Source: Gammaproteobacteria bacterium (GTDB lineage: Bacteria; Pseudomonadota; Gammaproteobacteria; Steroidobacterales; PWYM01). Taken from it: a stretch of 53,541 bases of DNA. Positions 43,945 to 52,790 of this stretch are shown here, piece by piece. The DNA is taken from assembly GCA_003567475.1 (NCBI GenBank), contig PWZL01000068.1, positions 1-53,541 on the forward strand, in the 5' to 3' direction. The stretch's first letter is position 1. Each line of letters opens with the position of its first letter. The position numbers and the translations under genes were made by a program. The notes beneath the pieces are model-generated. The model did not search any database. It was given only the letters and a program-made list of their open reading frames with translations, and was not told where the DNA came from.

Positions 43945-45951
43945 ATGAGCGCCAAGCTCGCGGAGGATACCGCGCCAAAATATCCGTTACTGTTCTCGCC
44001 GCTGGAGCTCTCTGGCCGCCGGCTGAGAAATCGCGTCTGCCACGCCTCCATGACCACCAAGTATGGGGCGGGCTTCGCTGTCACCGACCGCCTGGTCGAC
44101 TATCATGCCAACCGCGCCCGCGGCGGTGCCGCGCTCATCGTCACCGAGCCGTTGACGGCATTGCACTGGCAGAATCGCCCGTACAAGGTGCGCATCGACG
44201 TCGACGAGGCGCTGCCGGGGTTGCAGCGCTGGGCGGCGGCCGTGGAAGCCGAAGACTGCCGCCTGCTCGGCCAGCTCCAGGACCCGGGTCGTGGCCGCCA
44301 TGAACGTGGGCGAAACCCCTATGCGTTTGGCGCCTCGGCGCTCGCCGACGACCTCAGCTGGACGGTGCCGCACGTGCTGGAGACCGACGAGGTCGAGTTG
44401 ATGATCGCGGAATTCGTCGCCGGCGCCGAGCGGCTGCACCGCGCAGGATTCAGCGGGGTGGAGATTTCCGCGGGCCACGGCCACCTGTTCCACCAGTTTC
44501 TGTCGCCATGGTCGAACCGGCGCGAGGACCGGTATGGGGGGGATCTCAAGGGTCGCACCCGCCTGCTCGCCGAACTGGTCGAAGGCATCCGCCAGCGTTG
44601 CGGAACGGACTTCATCATCGGGCTCAAGCTGCCCGGCGATGACAGCGTTCCCGGCAGTATCGATCCTGAGGAGGCGGGGCGGATCACGGCGATGCTGGCC
44701 GACCCGGCGCAGGTCAGCTACTTCTGCTTCGCGCAGGGCAGTCACTCGCGCGCGCTGCACAAACATATCCCTGATCTGTTCGGTCCGCGTGCACCCTACA
44801 CGGCGCTGACGCGCCAGTTGCGGGCGTCGGCCAACGGCATCCCGGTGATGGCGCTCGGGGTGATCACCGACCCGGCAGAGGGTGAGGGCATTCTCGAGAG
44901 CGAGTCGGCGGAGCTGATCGGGCTCGGGCGGCCGCTGGTGACCGATGCCGCCTGGGCGAAAAAGGCGCTGGAGGGCCGCGAGCCGGACATCCGCTATTGC
45001 GTGGGCTGCAACACCTGCTGGTCGGTGATCATCGAAGATGGCGCGCCGATCGCCTGCGACAACAACCCACGGGTGGGCGAACCCGATGAAGCCGACTGGT
45101 GGCCGTCGCCGGCGAAGACGCGCCACCGCGTGGTCGTGGTCGGCAGCGGCGTCGCTGGCATGGAGGCGGCCTGGTTGGCAGCGGCGCGCGGGCATGAGGT
45201 CACGGTGCTCGGTGCAGGTAGCGAACCCGGCGGCAAAACACGGCTGCATGCAGCCCTGCCTGGCGGCGAAAACCTTTCCTCCATCTATGACTACCAGACG
45301 CTGGCCGGCAAGCGTGCAGGGCTGAAGCTCGAGCTGGGGCTACGCGCCGGCGTCGAGGATATTCTTGCGCTGTCACCGGACAGCGTGATCCTCGCCACCG
45401 GCTCGACCATGATCTGGCCGCATCAGCTCGATCCGGCGCTGCGGGAGGACGACATGATCCCGGATTTGCGGGCCCTGATGCCCGGGTTGCTGGATTATGG
45501 TGGCACGGAGGCGGGCACGGCGGTGATCTATGACCATGATCACACTGCAGGCACCTATGCCTCGGCGTTGCACTTGAAGCGCATCTTCGAGCGGGTGGTG
45601 ATTGTCACGCCCCGCGAGCGCGTGGCCCAGGACGAACCCCTTGTGACCCGGCAGAACCTCTACGAACGCCTGTATCGGGCCGGCGTGGAGCTGGTGCTGT
45701 GCAGCGATCTGGCGCCGGGAACGGATTTTGCGGATGGCAATCTGGTGGTGCACAACGTCTACACCGGCGCACCGGCCGTGATCGAGGAGGTGGCCCTGTT
45801 CACCTACTCGACGCCGCGGGCCCCGGATGCCAGCCTTGAGCGTGCCCTGCGCGAGCACGGTCTGGCGCCGCGCCTCGTCGGTGACTGCTTCGCGCCACGT
45901 ACGGTGCTGGCCGCCACTCGCGAGGGCTACCAGGCCGGCATGGCCGTCTGA
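43945..45951 (+). CDS. Old-Yellow-Enzyme-type NADH:flavin oxidoreductase with Fe-S cluster (2,4-dienoyl-CoA reductase/TMADH-like)
   Basis: A 668-residue enzyme with an N-terminal FMN TIM barrel (about 1-345; LLFSPLELSGRRLRNRV, ISAGHGHLFHQFLSPWSNRR, REDRYGG), a [4Fe-4S] site at Cys352, Cys355, Cys358 and Cys371 (YCVGCNTCW), and a C-terminal FAD/NAD(P) Rossmann region (VVVVGSGVAGMEAAWLAA near 395). This is the architecture of FadH and of trimethylamine and related dehydrogenases and N-methylproline demethylase. It may reduce an enone or remove a methyl from an amine. AAAGGAG precedes the ATG. It ends 46 bases before the MFS gene. Confidence 0.93.
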   Translation: MSAKLAEDTAPKYPLLFSPLELSGRRLRNRVCHASMTTKYGAGFAVTDRLVDYHANRARGGAALIVTEPLTALHWQNRPYKVRIDVDEALPGLQRWAAAVEAEDCRLLGQLQDPGRGRHERGRNPYAFGASALADDLSWTVPHVLETDEVELMIAEFVAGAERLHRAGFSGVEISAGHGHLFHQFLSPWSNRREDRYGGDLKGRTRLLAELVEGIRQRCGTDFIIGLKLPGDDSVPGSIDPEEAGRITAMLADPAQVSYFCFAQGSHSRALHKHIPDLFGPRAPYTALTRQLRASANGIPVMALGVITDPAEGEGILESESAELIGLGRPLVTDAAWAKKALEGREPDIRYCVGCNTCWSVIIEDGAPIACDNNPRVGEPDEADWWPSPAKTRHRVVVVGSGVAGMEAAWLAAARGHEVTVLGAGSEPGGKTRLHAALPGGENLSSIYDYQTLAGKRAGLKLELGLRAGVEDILALSPDSVILATGSTMIWPHQLDPALREDDMIPDLRALMPGLLDYGGTEAGTAVIYDHDHTAGTYASALHLKRIFERVVIVTPRERVAQDEPLVTRQNLYERLYRAGVELVLCSDLAPGTDFADGNLVVHNVYTGAPAVIEEVALFTYSTPRAPDASLERALREHGLAPRLVGDCFAPRTVLAATREGYQAGMAV

Positions 45952-45997
45952 CCCGTCAGCCCGAGTTGTCACGCGCCTGGTCGCAGGGGAAATCACG

Positions 45998-47488
45998 ATG
46001 TCGGAAACCGCCGGATCCCGCTTCTACTACGGTTGGGTCATCGCCTTTACGGCTTTCATGATTCTCACCGTGTCCAACGGCATGACCTTGACCGGACCGA
46101 CGGTTTTCGACGAACTGATCATCGACGAGCTCTCCGCGATCGGCATCGTCAACGAGTTGAATGAAGCCCATGGCATCGAGGTGGATCCGCAGGCCTTGCG
46201 GGCGCTGGCCGAGGACGGCCGGATCCGCGCCGGCGTGCCCGCGTTGCGCGAGCTGCTGGCCGCCGAGGGCGTAGTGCTGGAGGAGGCCGAGCTCCGTGCC
46301 CTGATCGACAGGGGCGTGGTCACCGTGGGTGCGCTGAAGCTGCGCGACCTCATTACCCTGTTCAGCGCCGGATTGCTCGGTTTTTTTGCCGGTGCGCTGG
46401 CTGATCGCGTCGGTGTGAAGCCGCTGATGGTCGCGGGGATGCTGCTGCTCACGGTCGCGTACTGGTACTACGGCCAGGTGCAGAGCCTGCGCGATGTGTA
46501 CATCGTGCACTTCCTGTTCGGTGTGTTGCTGACGCTGGCAGGGCTCATCGTCAACGTCATCCTGGTGTCGCGCTGGTTTGTTCGAAAACGCGGGCTGGCG
46601 ATCGGCATCGCCCTGGCCGGCACCAGTATCGGTAATGCGGTCCTGCCGCCGCTGAACGCCTGGCTGCTCAATTTCGGCGACTGGCGCGAGGTATTCACGT
46701 GGGTCGCCGTGTTGCCGCTGGTGATGATTCCGCTGATTATCCTGCTGGTGCGCAACCAGCCGCCGGCGAATTCCACTGGCGCCGCGGCCAAGGCTGCGGC
46801 GGCCGCCACTCAGTACGGCATGACACTGGGTGAGGCCCTTCGCAGTCGTAATTTCTGGATGCTGGCCGGACTGGCCATGTGTACGTTCTACTCGATCCTG
46901 GCGATGGGTACGCATACCTTCCTGTTCATGCGCGAGGAAGGCTATTCCGTGATGGTCGCCTCGAGTGGCTCAAGCATCCTGTTCGTCGGTGGTCTGGTGG
47001 GCAAGCTCATCAGCGGTCACCTCGCGGAGACGCTCGGGCGCCAGCGGGTCTTGCTGGTCGGGCTGGGACTGATGTTCTCGGGGGTGTTGTGTATCGTGCT
47101 GACCAGCGCAGTACACAGTCCCCAGCTGCTCTGGATCGGTCTTGGCCTGTTCGGCTTCGGCTGGGGCGGGATCTACACCCTCATCCAGCTGCTGTGCGCG
47201 GACCTGTTCGGCTTGAAGTCCTTGGGCAAGATCGTCGGGGCGATCACCGTCCTGGACACCTTCGGTGGCGGGCTGGGCCCATTCGTGACGGGCCTCCTCT
47301 ACGACAGCTCCGGCAGCTATTTCCTGCCCTTCGTCGTGATCACGATTCTGCTGGCGGTGGCGATTCTCTGCGGTGTGCTGTTGCGCACCGACGTGGTGGA
47401 CAAGATGCGCCCGCCCGGCGAGCGGGAGCCGGCGCCGGGCCCGCCTGCAGGGCCAGTGGACACCGTGCAGGCCGGCCCGACGGCCTAG
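45998..47488 (+). CDS. MFS transporter of the OFA/monocarboxylate type, with a long helix 1-2 insertion
   Basis: A 496-residue major facilitator. The first helix (FYYGWVIAFTAFMILTVSNG) and the loop GALADRVGVKPLMVAG are typical of OFA-like transporters, and 12 helices can be counted. Between helices 1 and 2, where relatives have about 30 residues, there are about 85 (residues 35-120) predicted to face the periplasm. Within it a 22-residue unit is repeated (67-88 and 99-120), each starting with LRAL and ending with LR(E/D)L. The C-terminus is Pro/Gly-rich. ATG 45998 has GGGGA seven bases upstream. It probably moves an organic acid into or out of the cell for the OYE-type enzyme upstream (inference). 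Confidence 0.9.
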   Translation: MSETAGSRFYYGWVIAFTAFMILTVSNGMTLTGPTVFDELIIDELSAIGIVNELNEAHGIEVDPQALRALAEDGRIRAGVPALRELLAAEGVVLEEAELRALIDRGVVTVGALKLRDLITLFSAGLLGFFAGALADRVGVKPLMVAGMLLLTVAYWYYGQVQSLRDVYIVHFLFGVLLTLAGLIVNVILVSRWFVRKRGLAIGIALAGTSIGNAVLPPLNAWLLNFGDWREVFTWVAVLPLVMIPLIILLVRNQPPANSTGAAAKAAAAATQYGMTLGEALRSRNFWMLAGLAMCTFYSILAMGTHTFLFMREEGYSVMVASSGSSILFVGGLVGKLISGHLAETLGRQRVLLVGLGLMFSGVLCIVLTSAVHSPQLLWIGLGLFGFGWGGIYTLIQLLCADLFGLKSLGKIVGAITVLDTFGGGLGPFVTGLLYDSSGSYFLPFVVITILLAVAILCGVLLRTDVVDKMRPPGEREPAPGPPAGPVDTVQAGPTA

Positions 47489-47489
47489 T

Positions 47490-47966
47490 TCAGTAGCCTT
47501 CCCAGGTGTCTGAGACCTTTTCTTCGTCGATGAGCGTGCGCATATGGATGCGCCCGGCCTTGATCCACTGCCAGATCCGGGAGCGATAGCGGCCACAGTC
47601 GCTGAGCTGGATCATCTCGTAGAGATAGAGATCGGGCTCTCCCTTGCGGGTCCAGTTGAGCATCAGTGTTCGGTTGAAATCATCCAGCGGAACCTCTGCG
47701 GCCCAACCGTAAATCAGCTCGTTATCGAACCACACGCGCCCGTCGCGATAACTCGCCGGAAAATCGCGAATATCGGTGCGGCCATCCGCCCAGGTGTAGT
47801 GGTTGGTCTGGTGATAGGGGTACGGACCGTCATTGGGAAACCGGCACACGAGTCGTGACTTGTGTTCGTCGATCTTGTTGCCCTGGGGGTCGGTGTAGCG
47901 GTAATAGCCGTCCCACACGCCTTCGTTACTGGCCATCAACGGCATCGCCTGTTTGATATCGGACAC
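47490..47966 (-). CDS. DUF3598-like (calycin-type) conserved protein, paralogue 2
   Basis: A 158-residue paralogue of the protein at 30544-31044, with the same block order (EGVWDGYYRY, YHQTNHYTWADGRTDI, MIQLSDCGRYRSRIWQW, RTLIDEEK). It starts at a GTG with GGAGGG about five bases upstream. It has no signal peptide. It is convergent with the MFS gene, whose stop is only one base away, and divergent from the aminotransferase gene with a 107-base gap. I do not know its function; placement at the far edge of the catabolic region matches a role tied to that pathway. Confidence 0.75.
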   Translation of the reverse strand: MSDIKQAMPLMASNEGVWDGYYRYTDPQGNKIDEHKSRLVCRFPNDGPYPYHQTNHYTWADGRTDIRDFPASYRDGRVWFDNELIYGWAAEVPLDDFNRTLMLNWTRKGEPDLYLYEMIQLSDCGRYRSRIWQWIKAGRIHMRTLIDEEKVSDTWEGY

Positions 47967-48073
47967 GTTGGCCCTCCTGTCTGTTGCTAGGTGCGAAGCG
48001 GTCCACTTTTCTTTGCCGCCGCGCTTGCGTAGAGTCTGGCCGCGCCAGCTCTCCCGCCAAGGATACCCGTCTC

Positions 48074-49339
48074 ATGACACTCGAGGCTCACGGGTCGGAC
48101 AGCCCCGACCCCCTGATGAACGCCGCGCCGGTCAAGACCGCCGCCGGACTGCGGCATGTCCGCTATGAAATTCGCGGCGTGCTGGCCAGACGGGCCCTCG
48201 AACTCGAGAAGATGGGCTACGAGATCACCTCGCTGAACATTGGCAATCCGGGGGTCTACGGCTTTCGCACGCCAGAGACCATGCGACTGGCGATGATCGA
48301 AAATATGCAGCAGAGCGAGGGCTACTGCCACCAGAAGGGCGTCTTTCCGGCGCGTGAAGCGGTGGTCATGCAGCAGCAGACGCGCGGCGTGATGACTGCA
48401 TCGGCGGAGACGGTGTTCATCGGCAACGGCGTCTCGGAGCTGATCGATCTGTGTTTGCGGGCATTGCTCGACCCCGGCGACGAGGTGCTGATCCCAAGCC
48501 CGGACTATCCGCTCTGGACCGCGGCCACCGTACTCAATGGCGGGCGCGCACTGCACTATCCCTGTCCGCCGGAGCAGGGCTTCCAGCCGGATGTCGCGGC
48601 GATGGAGGCGTTGATCACCCCGCGCACCCGCGCCGTGGTGGTGATCAACCCGAACAATCCTACGGGGGCGGTGTACACCCGCCAGACCCTCGAGGCCATT
48701 GCCGCGCTGGCCGAACGACATCGGCTGGTGGTGCTGTCGGACGAGATCTATGACCAGATGACCTACGACGGGACCGAGTTCGTCCCCATGGCGACGTTGG
48801 TGCAGGATACGCTGTGCGCAACCCTGAGTGGTTTGTCCAAGGTCTATCGCGCCTGCGGCTATCGGGTTGGTTGGGCCTCGTTCAGCGGCGATCTTGAACG
48901 TGCCCGCGCCTATCTGAACGCGCTTGAATTACTCGCCTCGTTGCGCCTGTGCAGCAACGTACCGGGACAGTGGGCGGTGCAGACCGCGCTGGGGGGCTAC
49001 CAGAGTATCCGCGAACTCATTCTGCCGGGCGGACGGCTCCACGACTCCCGCGCGACGGTGATCGACTGCGTGGCAGCGAACCCTTATCTGGAGATGGTCA
49101 CGCCAATGGGGGCGATGTATGCGTTCATCCGCGTGAACACGCAACGTCTGCCGGAGTTCGATGACCACCGCTTCGCCATGGATCTGCTGGAATCACGGCA
49201 CGTGCTGGTCGCCCCAGGGACCAGCTTCAACGTGCCCTATCACGATCACTTCCGCATCACGACGCTGCCCAGCCGTGCGGTGCTGGAGGAGGTGTTCGCA
49301 CGCATCCAGGAGGTGCTCGCCGGCTACGCCCGGAGCTGA
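48074..49339 (+). CDS. Pyridoxal-phosphate aminotransferase, class I/II (AlaA-like)
   Basis: A 421-residue cytosolic aminotransferase. The PLP lysine is Lys256 in GLSKVYRACGYRVGW; other class I marks are NPNNPTGAVY, LSDEIYDQMTYD and the C-terminal substrate Arg in FRITTLP. The length and motifs match the AlaA/YfbQ group that converts pyruvate and glutamate to alanine and 2-oxoglutarate. ATG 48074 is supported by AAGGA ten bases upstream; ATG 48116 is an alternative. It is a likely core gene marking the right border of the catabolic region, convergent with the gsp genes. Confidence 0.9.
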   Translation: MTLEAHGSDSPDPLMNAAPVKTAAGLRHVRYEIRGVLARRALELEKMGYEITSLNIGNPGVYGFRTPETMRLAMIENMQQSEGYCHQKGVFPAREAVVMQQQTRGVMTASAETVFIGNGVSELIDLCLRALLDPGDEVLIPSPDYPLWTAATVLNGGRALHYPCPPEQGFQPDVAAMEALITPRTRAVVVINPNNPTGAVYTRQTLEAIAALAERHRLVVLSDEIYDQMTYDGTEFVPMATLVQDTLCATLSGLSKVYRACGYRVGWASFSGDLERARAYLNALELLASLRLCSNVPGQWAVQTALGGYQSIRELILPGGRLHDSRATVIDCVAANPYLEMVTPMGAMYAFIRVNTQRLPEFDDHRFAMDLLESRHVLVAPGTSFNVPYHDHFRITTLPSRAVLEEVFARIQEVLAGYARS

Positions 49340-49354
49340 GCCGCCGGCGGCCGC

Positions 49355-50101
49355 TTACAGCCGGCCGCCCAGCCCGAACGGCCGCCGGCCGCGCTCGTCC
49401 GGAGGACCGAGCAGGCTCAACGCATCGTGCAGATTCGCGGGTGCGCTGGCCCGCGGCGCGATCTCACCTTCAAGGGCCCAGCGAAGCTCGCGGTCTATCC
49501 GCAGGTTCGCCTCGAGGTCGAGCAGACCGGCGACGTCACGAAATTCGGCGACCACGTCCTGCGCCTCGAGCCTGAAGACTGCCTCGAAGTCGCCAAGCGG
49601 CTGGCGTCCCAGATCCTGAATCGACAAGGCGCCGACACCGAGGCGGCCGGTCAGCCGCACGGGCCATCCGGCGTCCATGACGAGCTCCTCGAGTTGCAGA
49701 CTCAGGTTGCCATCGGTCCCGCGAAAACCCGCCGACGCTGTCAGCCGTCCGAGGCGTGTGGCGCCCTGGACCTCTTGCGCATGCAGTCGTCGGGTGATCG
49801 GCGCATAGCCGATGCGGGCGCGGACGAAACCCTCATCCAGCCGGGCCTCGGCGCGAGCCTGCAGACGCCCGCGCAGGAGCGCCAGCGGCTCGATGCGCCA
49901 GCGCAGGCCGGAGCTGGGGATATCCGCCACCACCAGGGTGGCCGCGCTGCCCCGCCAGAGCGTGCCTTCCACCCCGCCGACGGCCGCTGGCGTGCCGGCG
50001 AGCAGGCGGGGGAGAACCATCGCGGCAGGTAACGTCAACACCAGCACGACAAGATAGACGACGACGCCGGCCGCCAGCAGCTGCCAGGCACGTCCGCTCA
50101 C
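49355..50101 (-). CDS. gspN: Type II secretion system protein N
   Basis: A 248-residue inner-membrane-anchored protein of the T2SS with an N-terminal helix (LLAAGVVVYLVVLVLTLPAAMVL) and a beta-rich periplasmic domain (GGVEGTLWRGSAA is the family-typical turn). GspN assists assembly in some systems and is dispensable in others. The GTG start overlaps the GspM stop (GTGA). It is the last gene of the gsp run and ends 15 bases before the convergent aminotransferase stop. Confidence 0.88.
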   Translation of the reverse strand: MSGRAWQLLAAGVVVYLVVLVLTLPAAMVLPRLLAGTPAAVGGVEGTLWRGSAATLVVADIPSSGLRWRIEPLALLRGRLQARAEARLDEGFVRARIGYAPITRRLHAQEVQGATRLGRLTASAGFRGTDGNLSLQLEELVMDAGWPVRLTGRLGVGALSIQDLGRQPLGDFEAVFRLEAQDVVAEFRDVAGLLDLEANLRIDRELRWALEGEIAPRASAPANLHDALSLLGPPDERGRRPFGLGGRL

Positions 50102-50586
50102 GTGCGGCGTTCCAGCACCAGCGTGGCGTTGACCCGCCCCGGGTCGCCGGCGGCGTCGAAGCTGGCTGACTCGACGCCGATGCCGAAGCGCCGTTCCAGC
50201 TCCGCCAGCCAGACCACCAGGGTGTCGAAGGCAGCGCCCTCGAAGCTGACCCGCAGCCCCTGATCGGGCGTCGGTTGATTGCGGCGCAGGGCGCCACCGA
50301 GGCCCGCTTCGCGGCTGGTGCGGTCGATGATCACCACCAGTGCCTGACCCGCCCCCTCCCGTGCCACCGCCGGGTCGCGCCCGCGCAGTGCGCTGACCTC
50401 AGCCTCGGCGGCACGAAGCTCGCCGAGCAAGGCTTGCCGCTCGGGCAGCTGGGTCGCCATCCGGGCCGTGCCGCCCCACAGCGGCGCCAGGATCGCGAGG
50501 TGCAGCACCGCGTAGGCGCCGAGCAGGGCGCCGGCCAGTACGAGGTAGCGCTCGCGTTCGCTGAGACCGGCGAACCACTGCTTCAT
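50098..50586 (-). CDS. gspM: Type II secretion system protein M
   Basis: A 162-residue bitopic inner-membrane protein: short cytoplasmic start with LSERERYLVLAGAL, one membrane helix (AYAVLHLAILAPLW), a coiled-coil stretch and a ferredoxin-like periplasmic domain (GLRVSFEGAAFDTLVVWLAELE). It partners GspL in the assembly platform. Its ATG overlaps the GspL stop (ATGA) and its stop overlaps the GspN GTG. Confidence 0.92.
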   Translation of the reverse strand: MKQWFAGLSERERYLVLAGALLGAYAVLHLAILAPLWGGTARMATQLPERQALLGELRAAEAEVSALRGRDPAVAREGAGQALVVIIDRTSREAGLGGALRRNQPTPDQGLRVSFEGAAFDTLVVWLAELERRFGIGVESASFDAAGDPGRVNATLVLERRT

Positions 50587-51815
50587 GCGCCGCCTCCCAT
50601 CCGCAGCTGCAGCCGACCCTCGACACCGCCGTCGACCGGGTTGGCGGCCTGGATCTCGGCCCGGCCGGCCCCCGCTTCCACCAGCTCGCGCTGAAGCCGG
50701 TCCAGGGTGGCCACATCAGGGGAGCGCAGGCGCAGGTCCAGAGTGCCTCGTCGATAACTCAGGGCCAGGATCCGCGTGCTCCCCTCGGTGCGCTGCAGAC
50801 CCTGGCTCAAGGCATCCAGTCCCAGCAGCAGTTCTTCGCCCCCGCCGCCACCGCGCAGCCGCGCGAGTTGCTGGCGGGCCTGGATCTGGTAGTCGGCGAT
50901 CGGAATATCTCCAAAACTGCGCCGGAAACTCTCGTCGATGGCCGTGTCCAGGGTACGCAACTCACTGGCCAGTCGCTGATATTCGACGGCCTTGCCGATG
51001 ATCGAGACTGCCGCAAACGCCAGCAACAACGACGCGGCGACGCGCCACGGCCCCCAGAGCGCCGCGTGCGAGCGCCGGCGGGCGAAGGGCCCCTGCAGCA
51101 GATTGATCGGGGGTGCGGCCACGACGCCGAGGGCCATCCGCGACAGGCCACCGTCCTCATGCAGGTGCAGGTCCACCTCGAAACCGGCGTCACGCAGTGC
51201 GGCGCATGCCGCCTGCAGCGCCGCGGCCTGCTCGGCGTCGCCATAGACCAGCAGGTGTCGACCGGGGAGGAGCTCGCCGGAGAGTTCAAGCGCCGCATGC
51301 AGGTCCGGCCCGTCGAGCACACGCGGCAGACCTTCGGCTGGGGCCAGATACACGCGCGAGCCGTCGAGCAGCAGGGTAAGGCTGCCCGGGTTGCGGGGCA
51401 CCGCCTCGCTGTCGGCATACAGCGCGTCGGCCTGGAGGCCTGCGCGTTGCAGCCGGGCCAGGGTGTCGGTCATCTGCTGCCGGGTGATCACCGCCGCGCG
51501 CAGGTGGCCCTCACGATCCGGGCGGGAGGCGGCGAAGTGCAGGCGGTCGATCTCCTCGGCCAGCTGTTCTTCCAGCGTGAAGGGCAGGGCACGCAGCAGC
51601 TTGGCGGGATTTCTCACCGGCAAGCGGGTGTCACACAGGAGGATGTCCGTGCCGGGCAGCAGGATGCTCACGCGTCGACCGCCTGCCAGCGCGGCGGCGT
51701 CTGCGAGCGTTCCCCGGCCAGGCTCGCCGAGTCGGCGGCCCTGGGAGGTGACGACCAGCCAGCTCGCGGCATCCTCGATACCGGGCTGCAGGCGGATGAC
51801 CAGGTGTTCAGACAT
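50583..51815 (-). CDS. gspL: Type II secretion system protein L
   Basis: A 410-residue protein with an N-terminal cytoplasmic actin-like domain that binds the GspE ATPase (residues 1-240; VSILLPGTDILLCDTRLP, LRALPFTLEEQLAEEID), one membrane helix (LLLAFAAVSIIGKAV near 265) and a periplasmic ferredoxin-like domain with coiled coil. It is encoded 45 bases after GspK and overlaps GspM by four bases. It links ATP hydrolysis to pseudopilus growth. Confidence 0.93.
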   Translation of the reverse strand: MSEHLVIRLQPGIEDAASWLVVTSQGRRLGEPGRGTLADAAALAGGRRVSILLPGTDILLCDTRLPVRNPAKLLRALPFTLEEQLAEEIDRLHFAASRPDREGHLRAAVITRQQMTDTLARLQRAGLQADALYADSEAVPRNPGSLTLLLDGSRVYLAPAEGLPRVLDGPDLHAALELSGELLPGRHLLVYGDAEQAAALQAACAALRDAGFEVDLHLHEDGGLSRMALGVVAAPPINLLQGPFARRRSHAALWGPWRVAASLLLAFAAVSIIGKAVEYQRLASELRTLDTAIDESFRRSFGDIPIADYQIQARQQLARLRGGGGGEELLLGLDALSQGLQRTEGSTRILALSYRRGTLDLRLRSPDVATLDRLQRELVEAGAGRAEIQAANPVDGGVEGRLQLRMGGGA

Positions 51816-51860
51816 CGCGGTTCGCGGGCGGGCAGGTGGGGACCAGCAGGGTCGAGAGGT

Positions 51861-52790
51861 TCATTCAGTGCCCAGGCTGCGCAGCAGTGGCCGCACCACA
51901 CCATTGGCTTCCCGGAAAAGAAGAGAGTACATGGTGAGTTGGGTCGAGCCAATAGCCGCCCTGGCGCTGAGCCGGAAGTGACTGCTGCGTTCGCCCAGCC
52001 GTGGCAGGATAGTCTCACCGACCAGGGGTGCGAACAGCGTCAGGTAATCCGGGAAATCCTGGTCGCCTCGTTGCTCGATGAGCTGCAGGGCGCTGGCGAC
52101 GCCCAATCCGTCATCGAGCGACGCGAGGACTTCCGCAGGCGCGGTATTCACGTTCAGCGTCGTCCCCTGCGGCAAGGCCGCGACGAAGGGCCGCAGCTGC
52201 GCGTAGATGTCCGCATCGAACCCCTCGACAGCCAGCAGTTCGCTGGTGCTGGTCACTGGCAGGTTGGGGGGGCGATAGGGGGGGTCACGGCCGGTGTAGG
52301 CCCCGTCCTCGGCGCCGACAGGAAAACTCGGCTGGGTATCGACATCCAGCCAGTCAACCACATACCACGCCAGCTCCGGGTCAAGTTCGAGGACGCGGAG
52401 CAGGCGCTGGAACCACTCCACCGCCACCGGATCGGCTCGGCCAATGGGATCGAGCAGGTTGTTGAGGTTGAACCGGCCCTGCAGGTCTTCGATTTCTCCG
52501 GTCACAAAGCCCCCCTCGACAGGCAGCGGATCGATGCGCTGGGCCCAGATTTCTCCCAGGTGGTCGGAGTCGGGACCGAACTCGAGCAGGTCCTGGCGCA
52601 GGATGTCGGCGGCCAGTGCCTCCGCCCCCCTGAGATAGAGCCAGGCCTGGTCGGCCTGGAGCTGCGCGGCGGTGCGCCGCTGGTCGAGCTGGGACCGCCA
52701 CAGCATGTTCACTGCAATGGTCGTGGCGATGGCCACGATGAGAATGGCCGTGATGACCGCCACGCCACGTTGCCGCCCCGGACGCCTCAC
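51861..52790 (-). CDS. gspK: Type II secretion system minor pseudopilin K
   Basis: A 309-residue minor pseudopilin, larger than the others because of its alpha-helical insert. A short leader (RRPGRQRG) is followed by the hydrophobic helix VAVITAILIVAIATTIAVN, with processing expected after the Gly. RFNLNNLLDP and NVNTAPAEVLASL, the latter a helix-hairpin-helix-like segment, are typical of GspK. The GTG at 52790 is chosen because it overlaps the GspJ stop as GTGA and has GGAG eight bases upstream; an upstream GTG at 52814 would start inside gspJ without benefit. GspK sits at the tip of the pseudopilus with GspI and GspJ. Confidence 0.93.
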   Translation of the reverse strand: MRRPGRQRGVAVITAILIVAIATTIAVNMLWRSQLDQRRTAAQLQADQAWLYLRGAEALAADILRQDLLEFGPDSDHLGEIWAQRIDPLPVEGGFVTGEIEDLQGRFNLNNLLDPIGRADPVAVEWFQRLLRVLELDPELAWYVVDWLDVDTQPSFPVGAEDGAYTGRDPPYRPPNLPVTSTSELLAVEGFDADIYAQLRPFVAALPQGTTLNVNTAPAEVLASLDDGLGVASALQLIEQRGDQDFPDYLTLFAPLVGETILPRLGERSSHFRLSARAAIGSTQLTMYSLLFREANGVVRPLLRSLGTE

